A stretch of DNA of 64,000 nt from Flavobacteriaceae bacterium (GCA_947456955.1 CANGTQ010000002.1:1-64000); one strand, 5' to 3'. Counted from the stretch's first letter, positions 1-10,485 are shown. The notes: a model not told the origin generated them from the sequence alone. Numbers and translations: made by a program.

Positions 1-224
1 CAAACCCATATACAGAAACATTCAACTTAAGTTTATCAACTTCAAGTGAGGATAAAGTAAGTGTAGTGGTTTATGACATGACAGGCAGACTAATCGAGAG
101 AAGAGATGTTAGACCATCAGATATGATGGAACAACAAATCGGAGATCGTTATCCAAGTGGTGTTTACAACGTTGTTGTAACCCAAGGAGAAGAAGTGAAA
201 ACTGTTCGTGTGATTAAACGATAA
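1..224 (+). CDS. C-terminal fragment of a T9SS type A sorting-domain protein (5' end outside window)
   Basis: Frame reads NPYTETFNLSLSTSSEDKVSVVVYDMTGRLIE...GVYNVVVTQGEEVKTVRVIKR*, a typical Por secretion C-terminal domain. Confidence 0.85.
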   Translation, partial: NPYTETFNLSLSTSSEDKVSVVVYDMTGRLIERRDVRPSDMMEQQIGDRYPSGVYNVVVTQGEEVKTVRVIKR

Positions 225-242
225 GTAATCAATTAATAAAGC

Positions 243-276
243 AAAAGACCTTCGAGAAATCGAGGGTCTTTTTTTT
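243..276 (+). terminator. Rho-independent terminator
   Basis: AAAAGACCTTCGA-gaaa-TCGAGGGTCTTTTTTTT hairpin plus U tract just after the stop at 222-224. Confidence 0.8.
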
Positions 277-344
277 GGTGTTGGTAGCTGTTATAAATTA
301 ACAATAATAAGCACTAAATTTGCCTATTTTACTATTTTTTTATT

Positions 345-779
345 TCACACACTTTTTATTACATACGTCACAATGCCCCAAATAATTAACTCATTGTTTT
401 CGGTAACTTTTATGGGTTCAAAAGCTGAGTTCTCGGGCATAAGATACACGCAGTTTTTGTCGGTTTTAATGCGTTTTACGGTAAATTCCCCATCAATACA
501 ACACACAGCAATTTTATTGTTTGTTGGTTCCAAACTTCGGTCGATAACCATAATATCACCATCATCAATACCGGCACCAATCATAGAATTTCCTGATGCT
601 TTGGCATAAAAAGTAGCTTCCCGGTTTTTTACCAATACATTGTCCAAACTGATTTTACTCTCGTCAAAATCAGCTGCCGGTGATGGGAAACCTGCCTTAA
701 TGCCACCTGAAATAAACGGAAACTCCAAGGTGTTTTCAAAATCGGGGATAAAAAAAGTAAGGTTGGTTTTTATCGGCAT
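345..779 (-). CDS. umuD: LexA/UmuD-like S24 autoprotease, polymerase V subunit
   Basis: 144 aa with AGFPSPAADF...GNSMIGAGIDDGDIMVIDRS, S24 peptidase signature. Confidence 0.9.
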   Translation of the reverse strand: MPIKTNLTFFIPDFENTLEFPFISGGIKAGFPSPAADFDESKISLDNVLVKNREATFYAKASGNSMIGAGIDDGDIMVIDRSLEPTNNKIAVCCIDGEFTVKRIKTDKNCVYLMPENSAFEPIKVTENNELIIWGIVTYVIKSV

Positions 780-2035
780 GGTATCTCTAAAATTTCTTTA
801 AAATTGGTGGTGTATCTTCTAGACAAATGCTCTTGCTTCATTTTCCAAGTGCGTTGTAAATCTTGACTTCCCAATCGTATTTTGCGTTCGCCTGTTTTTT
901 TATAATGATCGTCAATCACTTTCATTAGTTTCAGATGCTTTGGATTTTCTTCCTCAAATAAATGGAATTGCTTTTGGTTTTCGGGAATGATTTCGGTTAC
1001 AATAACGCCTGCTTTTTTATATATTTCGCCTTCTTCAAAAATAGTTTTAAGCATTTTAACTGCCAGATTGCTGATAGTAATCGAGGAATTACTGGCAAAA
1101 GGCAAGGTTTCTATTTTATAAAAATTGTAACGCTGTCTTTCGGTTTTGTACTTGTCTTTTCGCAGATAAAGTATCACGGTATGACAACAGGATTTTTGCT
1201 TGCGAAGTTTCTCGGAACAAACCGTCGCAAAGGTAGAAACACGTTCTTTCATTTCGTCGAGCGTAGTAATATTTCCGGCAAAACTGCGGGTGATCGCAAT
1301 GGTTTTTTTATCTTTAGGTTCTTCCAATTCCAAAACCGATTTACCTTCCAATTCATATTTTAAGCGCAATCCTACTACGCCCATTTCCTTTTTGATGAAG
1401 GCTTCGTTATGTGGTAACGTTAAGTCATACGCGGTATTAATGTTTCGAGCTTTCATTTTCTTTGTCAGCCGAAAACCAATACCCCAAACATCTTCAATTT
1501 TAGTCCATTTCAAAGCTTTAATTCGTTTTTCTTCGGTATCAATAACATAAACACCTTTGGTTCTTTCGGGAAACTTACGAGCAACTTTATTGGCTACTTT
1601 AGATAACGCTTTGGTTTCGGCAAAACCAACAGAAACCGGAATGCTGAGCCATTTCATTATGCGGATTTTCATCTGTAGTCCATACTCATGAAAATCAGGG
1701 ATTCGCATTCCATCAAAATTCATAAATGCTTCGTCTATGCTGTAGGGTTCAGTGTGAGGCGTAAAGCCTTCTAAGATTTTCATCACCCGCTGACTCATAT
1801 CGCCGTACAAAGGATAATTGGAAGAAAAGACCTGTATATTTTTTTCTTTAAGTTCTTGTCGCACTTTAAATTCGGGGGCACCCATAGAAATGCCAAGTGC
1901 TTTGGCTTCATCGCTGCGTGAAATAATACAGCCATCGTTATTGGATAAAATAACAATCGGTTTACCAACCAATTGAGGCTGGAAAACACGTTCGCAGGAA
2001 GCGTAAAAATTATTGCAATCAACTAAAGCATACAT
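770..2035 (-). CDS. umuC: Y-family DNA polymerase, UmuC-type
   Basis: MYALVDCNNFYASCERVFQP...SIDEAFMNF Y-family motifs. Confidence 0.95.
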   Translation of the reverse strand: MYALVDCNNFYASCERVFQPQLVGKPIVILSNNDGCIISRSDEAKALGISMGAPEFKVRQELKEKNIQVFSSNYPLYGDMSQRVMKILEGFTPHTEPYSIDEAFMNFDGMRIPDFHEYGLQMKIRIMKWLSIPVSVGFAETKALSKVANKVARKFPERTKGVYVIDTEEKRIKALKWTKIEDVWGIGFRLTKKMKARNINTAYDLTLPHNEAFIKKEMGVVGLRLKYELEGKSVLELEEPKDKKTIAITRSFAGNITTLDEMKERVSTFATVCSEKLRKQKSCCHTVILYLRKDKYKTERQRYNFYKIETLPFASNSSITISNLAVKMLKTIFEEGEIYKKAGVIVTEIIPENQKQFHLFEEENPKHLKLMKVIDDHYKKTGERKIRLGSQDLQRTWKMKQEHLSRRYTTNFKEILEIPCR

Positions 2036-2156
2036 GATGTAAATTTAAGCAATAGCCAGCTAATTTTTGTGGCTGTTGATAACTAAAAAGACAGGATGCG
2101 ATATGGTTTTATAGCCACCTAGCCCTTCGGGTAACCTCCAAAGTAGAGGAATGAAA

Positions 2157-2187
2157 AAATCCATCAAAATGACTCTTGATGGATTTT
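2157..2187. terminator. Hairpin terminator, possibly bidirectional, downstream of nuoN
   Basis: AAATCCATCAA-aatgac-TCTTGATGGATTT flanked by A and T runs. Confidence 0.7.
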
Positions 2188-2210
2188 AGTATTTTTTAAA
2201 AATGCAGTTT

Positions 2211-3593
2211 TTAGTTTAGCAAATTAGTCACAAATGAAGGATAAATACCCATGGCAATATTTAGTAAAATAGCAATAACTGCTACAGCATAATATACAAA
2301 AGGAACTGCTTTTCTGTCTTCGGAAGCTTCTTTGGTATACATCGCCAAAATAAGTTTGAAGTAATAGCCCACACTTATGATAGAGTTGATTACTGCCGCA
2401 ATCACGACAACTATATAACCTGTTTTTATGGTTTGGGTGAATAATATAAATTTAGCAAAGAACCCAGAGAAAATAGGAATTCCAGCCATAGACAAAAGCG
2501 ATGCCGTTAAAACAGCAGCCAACAATGGATTTGTTTTTCCTAAGCCATTAAAGTTGATAATATCCTCGTTGTCTTTGTCTTTTGTCACATAAATAATTAC
2601 GGCAAACGAAGCGATACCGGCCAAAGCATAAGCTGCAGTATAATACAATAATGTAGAAGCTGCGGTAGTCATACTAAGTAGCGCCATCAACATAAATCCG
2701 GCATGCGAAACACCCGAAAAGGCCAACATCCGTTTTACATTTTTTTGACGCAATGCCATGATGTTTCCGACCGTCATAGAAAGTATGGAAATCACTACTA
2801 CAACGATTTGAAATTTATAATCGATATCTGCGTTTAGAACATCCAATAATTTGAATAAGGTAGCCATCGCAACAACTTTAGCCAACGTACTCATAGTCGC
2901 TGTTGTCATAGATGGCGATCCTTCATATACATCGGGTGCCCAAAAATGAAATGGTGCAGCAGCAATCTTGAAAAGCATACCAATAAGTAATAATATAATT
3001 CCGATAGTGTACCAGATTGGCAATTCCGCAGAACGCGACAAATTTTTGATATACTCTACATCAAAACTAGTCATGGCTCCATATATCAAGCAAATTCCAA
3101 ACAAGATAATTCCGGAGGCAAAGGAACCCAAAAGGAAATATTTCATTCCGGCTTCGTTACTTTTTACATCCAGTCTTTTGCTTGCCGCCAAAACATATAA
3201 TGAGATAGACAGCACTTCAATGCCAAGGAAGAACATGGCTAAGTTTCCAAAAGAAACCATCGCAACAGCGCCTGCCAAAAGAAAAATTTTGATAGCAATA
3301 TAGTCAGAAATCTTGGTTGGATGCTCTTTATAAAAATTGCCACTCAAAGCGACTAAGAATATAGTGAGTACAATAAACAGACTGGAGAAGGCCACCGAAA
3401 ATTTGCTAACTACAATCATGTTGTTGTACATAGGATTGTTGTAAAGTTCAGGCGTATTAAACTCAGCCATGGTAAGTCCAAGAATGGCTAACAGTCCAAG
3501 AATTGCTACCGGAACTAATAGCTTTCTTAAATTAAAGATTTCAGCGATAAGGCAAAAAACACCTAAACCTGATATGGCAATTAATGTATTCAT
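2211..3593 (-). CDS. nuoN: NADH-quinone oxidoreductase subunit N
   Basis: Proton-translocating ND2 family; start MNTLIAISGLG preferred over the upstream ATG at 3629. Confidence 0.9.
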   Translation of the reverse strand: MNTLIAISGLGVFCLIAEIFNLRKLLVPVAILGLLAILGLTMAEFNTPELYNNPMYNNMIVVSKFSVAFSSLFIVLTIFLVALSGNFYKEHPTKISDYIAIKIFLLAGAVAMVSFGNLAMFFLGIEVLSISLYVLAASKRLDVKSNEAGMKYFLLGSFASGIILFGICLIYGAMTSFDVEYIKNLSRSAELPIWYTIGIILLLIGMLFKIAAAPFHFWAPDVYEGSPSMTTATMSTLAKVVAMATLFKLLDVLNADIDYKFQIVVVVISILSMTVGNIMALRQKNVKRMLAFSGVSHAGFMLMALLSMTTAASTLLYYTAAYALAGIASFAVIIYVTKDKDNEDIINFNGLGKTNPLLAAVLTASLLSMAGIPIFSGFFAKFILFTQTIKTGYIVVVIAAVINSIISVGYYFKLILAMYTKEASEDRKAVPFVYYAVAVIAILLNIAMGIYPSFVTNLLN

Positions 3594-3600
3594 TTTTGGA

Positions 3601-5037
3601 CTATCTATTAATGTTTGATAAAATTTCATTTAAACTCGGCGTAACCAATTCTACTATCGGTTTTGGGTACAATCCGAAGAATAATAAAAAGCCGATTATA
3701 ACGATTAATGTTATTGCTTCATTGGTGGTAACGTCTGCAAAAACTTTGGTATTGGTTTCACCCAACATTGTATTTTGGAACATCTTCAGCATATAATAAC
3801 CACCCAAAATAATGGTCGTTCCACCCAAAATAACAAACCAAATATTGATTTGAGCTAAGCTATATAAAACGGTAAACTCTCCAACAAAGTTGAATGTTCC
3901 CGGCAAAGCAACTGATGCTAAAACCAAAATCATAAACATCGAAGTGAATCTTGGTGTTTGTGCTCTGATTCCGCCCATTTCAGAGATAGTTCTGGTTTCG
4001 TATCTTCTGTAGATAATTTCGGCAGCAAAGAACAAACCAACAATAACAAAACCGTGGGCAATCATTTGTAAAACAGCTCCACTTAATCCATCAAGGGTTA
4101 ACGTATAACAACCAGCGGCGATTAAACCAACGTGTGACAATGACGAATAAGCCAATAATTTTTTCAAATCTTTTTGACGCAATGCAACAATTGAACCATA
4201 AATTACTCCGGCAATACTCAATCCGATAAGCACCGGCATATAGGTTTTAGCTGCTTGTGGCGCAATTGGTAATTGCCAACGAATGATACTGTACAATCCC
4301 ATCTTTAACATGATTCCTGATAAAAGCATAGTCCCAACTGTAGGAGCTTTTTGGTATACTTTTGCCTGCCAAGTATGAAAAGGAATAATCGGAATTTTAA
4401 TAGCATAAGCTAGGAAGAAAGCAAAGAAAATATAAAACTGTTCCGTAGCTGATAACTCTAATTTGTATAAATCTTCTAAAAGGAAACTATTTGCTTTTGT
4501 ATACAAATAAGCAAAACCAATCAACATGAAAAGGGATCCTGCTAAAGTGTAGATAAAGAATTTCACTACCGCTTTTTTACGCTCTTCAGCATCGCCATTA
4601 CCCCAAATTAAAGCAATGAAGTAAATAGGAATCAATGCTAATTCCCAGAAAATATAGTATAACAAACCATCAGCTGCCAGGAACGTTCCGGTCATAGCAA
4701 ATGCCATGAATAGTACTAAGGCATAGAAGTTTTTACTGTTGTTGAATTTGTTTCCAAAAGATGAAAAGATAATCAATGGAGTTAAAGCTGTTGTCAATAA
4801 GACCATCGCCAAAGAAAGTCCATCGGCTTTGAAAGCTAAAGCTACTTTAGGCACATCTATCCAATTGCTCATAAAACTCACGTTGCCGCCTTGAGTGAAT
4901 ACCGCCAGTAAATTCAAAGTAACAGCCAGTGTTCCTAAACTAAAAACCAACGCCACTTTTGGGGCTAATTTATCTCCGGAAAAATAGGTGATTAAAGCAC
5001 CAGCCAACAGTAATAATAATATAGTAGTTACATCCAT
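3601..5037 (-). CDS. nuoM: NADH-quinone oxidoreductase subunit M
   Basis: ND4-family sequence (FHTWQAKVYQKAPTVGTMLLSGIMLKMGLY), operon position. Confidence 0.95.
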   Translation of the reverse strand: MDVTTILLLLLAGALITYFSGDKLAPKVALVFSLGTLAVTLNLLAVFTQGGNVSFMSNWIDVPKVALAFKADGLSLAMVLLTTALTPLIIFSSFGNKFNNSKNFYALVLFMAFAMTGTFLAADGLLYYIFWELALIPIYFIALIWGNGDAEERKKAVVKFFIYTLAGSLFMLIGFAYLYTKANSFLLEDLYKLELSATEQFYIFFAFFLAYAIKIPIIPFHTWQAKVYQKAPTVGTMLLSGIMLKMGLYSIIRWQLPIAPQAAKTYMPVLIGLSIAGVIYGSIVALRQKDLKKLLAYSSLSHVGLIAAGCYTLTLDGLSGAVLQMIAHGFVIVGLFFAAEIIYRRYETRTISEMGGIRAQTPRFTSMFMILVLASVALPGTFNFVGEFTVLYSLAQINIWFVILGGTTIILGGYYMLKMFQNTMLGETNTKVFADVTTNEAITLIVIIGFLLFFGLYPKPIVELVTPSLNEILSNINR

Positions 5038-5047
5038 TATGTAAAAA

Positions 5048-6925
5048 TTATTTTGCTATAAATAAATAAGTTATGATGGCGAAAATACCAATCACGAAAG
5101 CGAATAAATACAATCCGATACTACCGGTTTGTAATTTTTTACCTTGTATTCCGATGCCATTGGTAACTGTACCAAAACTGAAAACCACTTTTCCTAAAGC
5201 CGGTTCTAAAGTTGTTCTAAAGAAATTAGACAAACTGTTCAAAGGTCTTACTATTAGAAAAGTATAGAATTCGTCAATATAATATTTGTTATAGATTACT
5301 TTGCTGAATCCAACAATTTCTGCATCTTCTTTAGGAACAAAAGCTTGTTTTATGTATTTTGAATACGCCCAAAGGATTCCTAAAACTGCTCCAGCCATAG
5401 CAATTCCCATCAACATATATTCGTGTGAACCTAAAGTGTGTTCTTCGTGTTTTGTGGCTAAAATTGGTTCCAAGAAATGGTTTAACCAAGTGCTTCCAGG
5501 TAAGTTAATTGCTCCACCAATGAAAGCTAAAATGGCTAATATCACTAACGGAATTGTAATCAGACTTGGACTTTCATGTAAATGATGTTTTTGTTCTTCG
5601 GTGCCTCTGAAGTCTTTGAAGAAAGTTAAATACATTAATCTAAACATATAGAAAGCCGTCATGACAGAAGCGATAGAAGCCACAACCCATAATACTTTGT
5701 TGTGTTCGAAAGCGACTAGTAAGATTTCGTCTTTTGACCAAAAACCTGCAAAAGGAAATATTCCGGCAATGGCTAATGTAGAAATCATCATGGTCCAGAA
5801 AGTGATTGGCATCTCTTTGCGCAAACCACCCATTTTTCGCATGTCTTGTTCACCGTGCAATCCATGAATTACCGAACCTGAACCCAAGAATAAACACGCT
5901 TTGAAGAAAGCATGTGTGATTACGTGGAATACAGCAACATTATAAGCTCCCATTCCTAATGCTAAAAACATTAATCCCAATTGAGAAACGGTAGAGTAGG
6001 CCAATACTTTTTTGATATCGTTTTGTAGTAAACCAATAGAAGCAGCAATTAAAGCTGTTGCAGCACCTACAATGGCGATGATGTTTTGAACATCTGGAGT
6101 TAAATCAAATAAGAAATTCATTCGCGTTACCATAAAGATACCAGCCGTTACCATCGTAGCAGCGTGAATCAATGCAGAAACAGGAGTTGGACCAGCCATC
6201 GCATCCGGTAACCAAGTGTATAAAGGTAATTGCGCTGATTTTCCACAAGCTCCAATAAAAAGGCATAAAGTAGCTATTCCAAGCATTGCGGAACTATGAT
6301 TTCCAGTAATTATCGCATGCTTTATTTCCATGTAATTTAAACTTGAAAATAACTGACCAATTATAAAAATCCCAATCAAAAAGCCTAGATCACCAATTCG
6401 GTTCATTATGAATGCTTTCTTTGCGGCATCATTATAGGATTGATTTTTATACCAAAATCCGATCAATAAATAAGAACATAATCCAACACCTTCCCAACCG
6501 ATAAACATTACCAACAAGTTGTTTCCGATTACCAATGTTATCATGAAGAAAACGAATAGATTCAAATATGCAAAAAACTTATGCATATTCTCGTCATCGT
6601 GCATATAGCTGATAGAATACAAGTGAATCAATGAACCAATTCCGGTAACGAATAACAACCAAAGCAAAGACAATTGGTCTAACAACAATCCGAAATCTAA
6701 TTTAAAATTATGAACCGAAATCCATTCAAATAAAGAGATTTCAACAGGTTTTCCATTTTGATTTAATTGCGCGAAAAAGCAAATGCTCATAAGGAAAGAA
6801 ACCAAAACCGTAATCGTTCCGATGGCACCCGAAATTACTTTGCTTACTTTTTTTCCAAGGAAAACATTGAAAAGAAATCCAGCAAATGGAGATAAGAGTA
6901 ATAGTAAAGCTAAAGTTTTGTCCAT
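5048..6925 (-). CDS. nuoL: NADH-quinone oxidoreductase subunit L
   Basis: ND5 family (GWEGVGLCSYLLIGFWY, LPDAMAGPTPVSALIHAATMVTAG). Confidence 0.95.
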   Translation of the reverse strand: MDKTLALLLLLSPFAGFLFNVFLGKKVSKVISGAIGTITVLVSFLMSICFFAQLNQNGKPVEISLFEWISVHNFKLDFGLLLDQLSLLWLLFVTGIGSLIHLYSISYMHDDENMHKFFAYLNLFVFFMITLVIGNNLLVMFIGWEGVGLCSYLLIGFWYKNQSYNDAAKKAFIMNRIGDLGFLIGIFIIGQLFSSLNYMEIKHAIITGNHSSAMLGIATLCLFIGACGKSAQLPLYTWLPDAMAGPTPVSALIHAATMVTAGIFMVTRMNFLFDLTPDVQNIIAIVGAATALIAASIGLLQNDIKKVLAYSTVSQLGLMFLALGMGAYNVAVFHVITHAFFKACLFLGSGSVIHGLHGEQDMRKMGGLRKEMPITFWTMMISTLAIAGIFPFAGFWSKDEILLVAFEHNKVLWVVASIASVMTAFYMFRLMYLTFFKDFRGTEEQKHHLHESPSLITIPLVILAILAFIGGAINLPGSTWLNHFLEPILATKHEEHTLGSHEYMLMGIAMAGAVLGILWAYSKYIKQAFVPKEDAEIVGFSKVIYNKYYIDEFYTFLIVRPLNSLSNFFRTTLEPALGKVVFSFGTVTNGIGIQGKKLQTGSIGLYLFAFVIGIFAIITYLFIAK

Positions 6926-6930
6926 TTAGA

Positions 6931-7251
6931 TTATCCTTTTAAGTTCTTTAAATTAGCGATATCAATTGATCCAATATTTCTATATACAGAAACTAAAATC
7001 GCCAAACCAACAGCAACTTCGGCAGCGGCAACAGCCATCGAGAAGAATACAAAAACTTGTCCTTCGGCATCCTGACGAAAAGTTGAAAAAGCAACAAACA
7101 GTAAGTTTACGGCATTCAACATTATTTCGATCGACATGAATACGATAATAGCATTTCTTCTGTACAACACTCCAAAAACGCCAATACAAAATAGCAATGA
7201 CGCTAGGAAAATGTAGTTTTCGATACCTATTTGATTTATAACATTATTCAT
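6931..7251 (-). CDS. nuoK: NADH-quinone oxidoreductase subunit K
   Basis: ND4L-family sequence; likely start [13 protein letters not shown] at 7251. Confidence 0.9.
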   Translation of the reverse strand: MNNVINQIGIENYIFLASLLFCIGVFGVLYRRNAIIVFMSIEIMLNAVNLLFVAFSTFRQDAEGQVFVFFSMAVAAAEVAVGLAILVSVYRNIGSIDIANLKNLKG

Positions 7252-7252
7252 C

Positions 7253-7765
7253 TTACTTTTCTGTTTTTTCTTTTTTAGACAATAAAACCACACCAATCAT
7301 GGCTACTAACAATAGGATAGAAGCAAATTCAAATGGCACCATATATTCGTTTAGTAACAAAGTCCCTAATTTTTTTATAGATTGATAATCTTCGGTTGTT
7401 GGCAATTCATCTCCCACAATTGGGTTTGAATTGATGAAAATCGTTACTAAAACTACACTAATTAAAATACAAACAGTAACCGCACCAAGTCTTGTAATTC
7501 GTGGTTTGTGTACTTCATCTTCTTTATTCAAATTCATCAACATGATAGTAAATAAGAAGAGAACCATAATGGCTCCGGAGTAAACGATAATATGAACTAT
7601 CGCTAAGAATTGAGAATTAAACAATAAATAATGACCCGCAATCGTGAAAAAGCAAATCACTAGATAAATGGCACTATGAATTGGGTTTTTACTGTAAATC
7701 GTTAAAAACGCCGAAGCCAAGGTAATGGCTGATAAAAAGTAGAATGTTATTAATATAGACGACAT
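7253..7765 (-). CDS. nuoJ: NADH-quinone oxidoreductase subunit J
   Basis: ND6-like membrane protein, operon position. Confidence 0.9.
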   Translation of the reverse strand: MSSILITFYFLSAITLASAFLTIYSKNPIHSAIYLVICFFTIAGHYLLFNSQFLAIVHIIVYSGAIMVLFLFTIMLMNLNKEDEVHKPRITRLGAVTVCILISVVLVTIFINSNPIVGDELPTTEDYQSIKKLGTLLLNEYMVPFEFASILLLVAMIGVVLLSKKEKTEK

Positions 7766-8334
7766 TAGTTAGCGTTTTTAAGCTTGCCTTCTGCAAGGAG
7801 GTTGTTATTTTTCATTGCCATTTCTAAAGGCATTACCAATTTATCTTTTCCAAAAATGAAATCTTCTCTGTCATAACTGGCAGGAACTAACTCTTTTGAA
7901 ATCGTCAAATAAATAGCATCTTTTGGACAAGCTTCTTCACATAAACCACAGAAAATACAACGCAACATGTTGATTTCATATATCGAAGCGTATTTTTCTT
8001 CACGATACAAATGTTCTTCGCCAGGTTTGCGTTCTTCCGCTTTCATAGTGATCGCTTCTGCTGGGCAAGATAAAGCACACAATCCACAAGCAGTACAGTT
8101 TTCTCTACCAAGTTCGTCTCGTTTCAACATATGCTGTCCGCGATAAACCGGGCTAAATTCTCTTACTTGTTCAGGATATTGAATGGTTGCTTTTTTTCTA
8201 AAAAAGTGTTTGATGGTAATAAGCAATCCTTTGATGATGGCTATTAGATATAATCTCTCCCAAAAAGTCATTTCCTTATTGGAAACTTGTTTTTTTGTTC
8301 CGGAAAGCGATATGCTTTGTATTGATGTTGACAT
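7765..8334 (-). CDS. nuoI: NADH-quinone oxidoreductase subunit I (two 4Fe-4S clusters)
   Basis: CTACGLCALSCPAEAI and CIFCGLCEEACPKDAI motifs. Confidence 0.95.
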   Translation of the reverse strand: MSTSIQSISLSGTKKQVSNKEMTFWERLYLIAIIKGLLITIKHFFRKKATIQYPEQVREFSPVYRGQHMLKRDELGRENCTACGLCALSCPAEAITMKAEERKPGEEHLYREEKYASIYEINMLRCIFCGLCEEACPKDAIYLTISKELVPASYDREDFIFGKDKLVMPLEMAMKNNNLLAEGKLKNAN

Positions 8335-8346
8335 AATTGCTGTATC

Positions 8347-9378
8347 TTATTTAAAAGCTAGAATGCAAATTCCTGTTATTACTATATTTATTATCGAAAG
8401 CGGGATTAATATCTTCCAGCCTAAATTCATCAATTGATCATATCTGAAACGTGGTATCGTCCAACGAATCCACATATAGAAGAAAATGAAGCAGCATATT
8501 TTAATAAATAAAACTCCGATTCCTAAAATATTTGCAGTGTTTACGCCTACATTATCAACCATCCATTGCATTCCCGGATAGTTGTAACCTCCAAAATAAA
8601 GTACTGCTAAAATGGTTGATGAGATAAACATATTAGCGTATTCAGCAAACAAGTAGAATCCCATTTTCATGGATGAGTATTCGGTGTGGTAACCTCCAAT
8701 TAATTCCGATTCACATTCTGCTAAGTCGAAAGGCGTTCTATTGGTTTCAGCGAAAGCGCAAATCAAGAATATTAAAAATCCAACCGGCTGGTAGAAAACA
8801 TTCCAGTTCATTCCGGATTGTTGCACAGAAATTTCTTTTAAGCTCAAAGTTCCTGTCATCATGATTAAAGCAATAACCGATAAACCCATAGCAATTTCAT
8901 AAGAAACCATTTGTGAGGCAGCACGAACAGCACCCATTAAGGAAAATTTATTGTTAGATGCCCAACCACCAATCATAATTCCGTAAACGCCAATTGAAAC
9001 AATGGCAAAAATGTATAATAACGAACCATCAATATCGGTCGCCTGTAAAATAACATCGCGTCCAAAAATGTGCAATTTATCACCCCACGGAATTACGGCG
9101 CTTGTCATCAAAGCCGTACTCATGGCAATTGCTGGTCCAACAAAAAATAAGAATCTATTTTTAGTATCAGGTTCGAATTCTTCTTTGGCAAACAATTTCA
9201 TTCCATCGGCAAGTGGTTGTAATAATCCGCCCCAACCGGCGCGATTTGGTCCAACACGGTCTTGCAAAAATGCCGCTACTTTACGTTCTGCCCAAGTAGA
9301 ATACATAGCCATAACCATTGTAATAGCAAAAACTACTACAATTAGAATACTTTTTTCAATAATAAAGGCACTATCCAT
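8347..9378 (-). CDS. nuoH: NADH-quinone oxidoreductase subunit H
   Basis: ND1 family: RVGPNRAGWGGLLQPLADGMKL, NRTPFDLAECESELIGGYHTEYSSMKM. Confidence 0.95.
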   Translation of the reverse strand: MDSAFIIEKSILIVVVFAITMVMAMYSTWAERKVAAFLQDRVGPNRAGWGGLLQPLADGMKLFAKEEFEPDTKNRFLFFVGPAIAMSTALMTSAVIPWGDKLHIFGRDVILQATDIDGSLLYIFAIVSIGVYGIMIGGWASNNKFSLMGAVRAASQMVSYEIAMGLSVIALIMMTGTLSLKEISVQQSGMNWNVFYQPVGFLIFLICAFAETNRTPFDLAECESELIGGYHTEYSSMKMGFYLFAEYANMFISSTILAVLYFGGYNYPGMQWMVDNVGVNTANILGIGVLFIKICCFIFFYMWIRWTIPRFRYDQLMNLGWKILIPLSIINIVITGICILAFK

Positions 9379-10420
9379 TTTTCTTTGAATTTACTGGGTT
9401 ACCGTCTATTTTTTCGTTGTAATCAATCTCGGCCATACTGATTTTTTTACGGTCGATATCTCTTCCTTGCAAAATTCCTTTTTCGGTATCTATAACAACT
9501 GAATCTAATTTACCAAAGTGTTTATTTTGGTTTATAACTGAATCTTTTTCGAATTTTCTTGGTCCTTCAATTACCCAGTCAGCAACGTCTTTTTTGTCGA
9601 AACGACAGGTATTACAAATAAATTCTTCCACTTCATGGAATTCATCTTTACGTGCTGTTACTCTTTGAATTTCGTTTCCGAACATCCATAATGTAGTTTT
9701 TCCGCAACATTTGTCACAGTCTCTGTGTGCATTGAATGGTTTGTTAAACCATACTCTCGATTTAAAGCGGAAAGTCTTATCAGTTAACGCTCCAACCGGA
9801 CATACATCAATCATATTTCCGGAGAATTCATTATCAATGGCTGCCGAAACACAAGTCGAAATCTGCGAATGATCGCCACGATTCAAAACCCCGTGAACTC
9901 TTCCGTCAGTCAATTGGTCAGCAACTTCAACACAACGTTGGCAAACGATACAACGGTTCATGTGCAGTTGAATTTTATCACCAATATCTTCGGGTTCAAA
10001 CGTTCTTTTTTCTTCTATGAAACGGTGTTGTAATTTTCCGTGTTCGAAGCTTAAATTCTGCAAATCACATTCGCCTGCCTGGTCACAAACCGGGCAATCT
10101 AAAGGGTGATTTATCAGAAGAAATTCGGTTACAGCATTTCTCGCATCACGAACTCTTTCTGAAGATTTACTGGCTACTTCCATTCCGTCCTGACAACCGG
10201 TTACGCAGGATGCCATTAATTTTGGCATTGGTCTTGGGTCGGCTTCGCTTCCTTTGGTAACGTCTACTAAACAACAACGGCATTTTCCGCCGGTTCCTTT
10301 TAGTTTAGAATAATAGCACATGGCTGGCGGAACAGATTCTCCACCAATCATACGAGCCGCCTGCAGGATGGTTGTTCCTGGAGCTACTTCAATTTCCTGA
10401 CCGTCTATGGTTACTTTCAT
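9371..10420 (-). CDS. nuoG: Short NuoG-type iron-sulfur subunit of complex I
   Basis: 2Fe-2S ferredoxin domain, HPLDCPVCDQAGECDLQN and CIVCQRCVEVADQ motifs; 349 aa, no molybdopterin-like C-terminal domain. Confidence 0.88.
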   Translation of the reverse strand: MKVTIDGQEIEVAPGTTILQAARMIGGESVPPAMCYYSKLKGTGGKCRCCLVDVTKGSEADPRPMPKLMASCVTGCQDGMEVASKSSERVRDARNAVTEFLLINHPLDCPVCDQAGECDLQNLSFEHGKLQHRFIEEKRTFEPEDIGDKIQLHMNRCIVCQRCVEVADQLTDGRVHGVLNRGDHSQISTCVSAAIDNEFSGNMIDVCPVGALTDKTFRFKSRVWFNKPFNAHRDCDKCCGKTTLWMFGNEIQRVTARKDEFHEVEEFICNTCRFDKKDVADWVIEGPRKFEKDSVINQNKHFGKLDSVVIDTEKGILQGRDIDRKKISMAEIDYNEKIDGNPVNSKKNG

Positions 10421-10426
10421 TTATAT

Positions 10427-10462
10427 TAAGTCTTAACGTCTTAATGTCTTAATGTCTTAATG
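10427..10462. repeat. Short tandem repeat, about four copies of GTCTTAAT
   Basis: AAGTCTTAACGTCTTAATGTCTTAATGTCTTAATGTC read directly. Confidence 0.85.
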
Positions 10463-10485
10463 TCGAATCGCTCAGCTTTAAGACT

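Noticed and set aside
962-1550. Plus-strand ORFs of 133 and 116 aa
   Set aside because: Antisense to umuC, with no recognisable motif; shadow ORFs.
6980-7189. 69-aa Cys-rich ORF
   Set aside because: Alternate frame inside nuoK; cysteine richness is a by-product of the coding frame.
10427-10462. CRISPR-like array
   Set aside because: Eight-nt units with no spacers; a simple tandem repeat.
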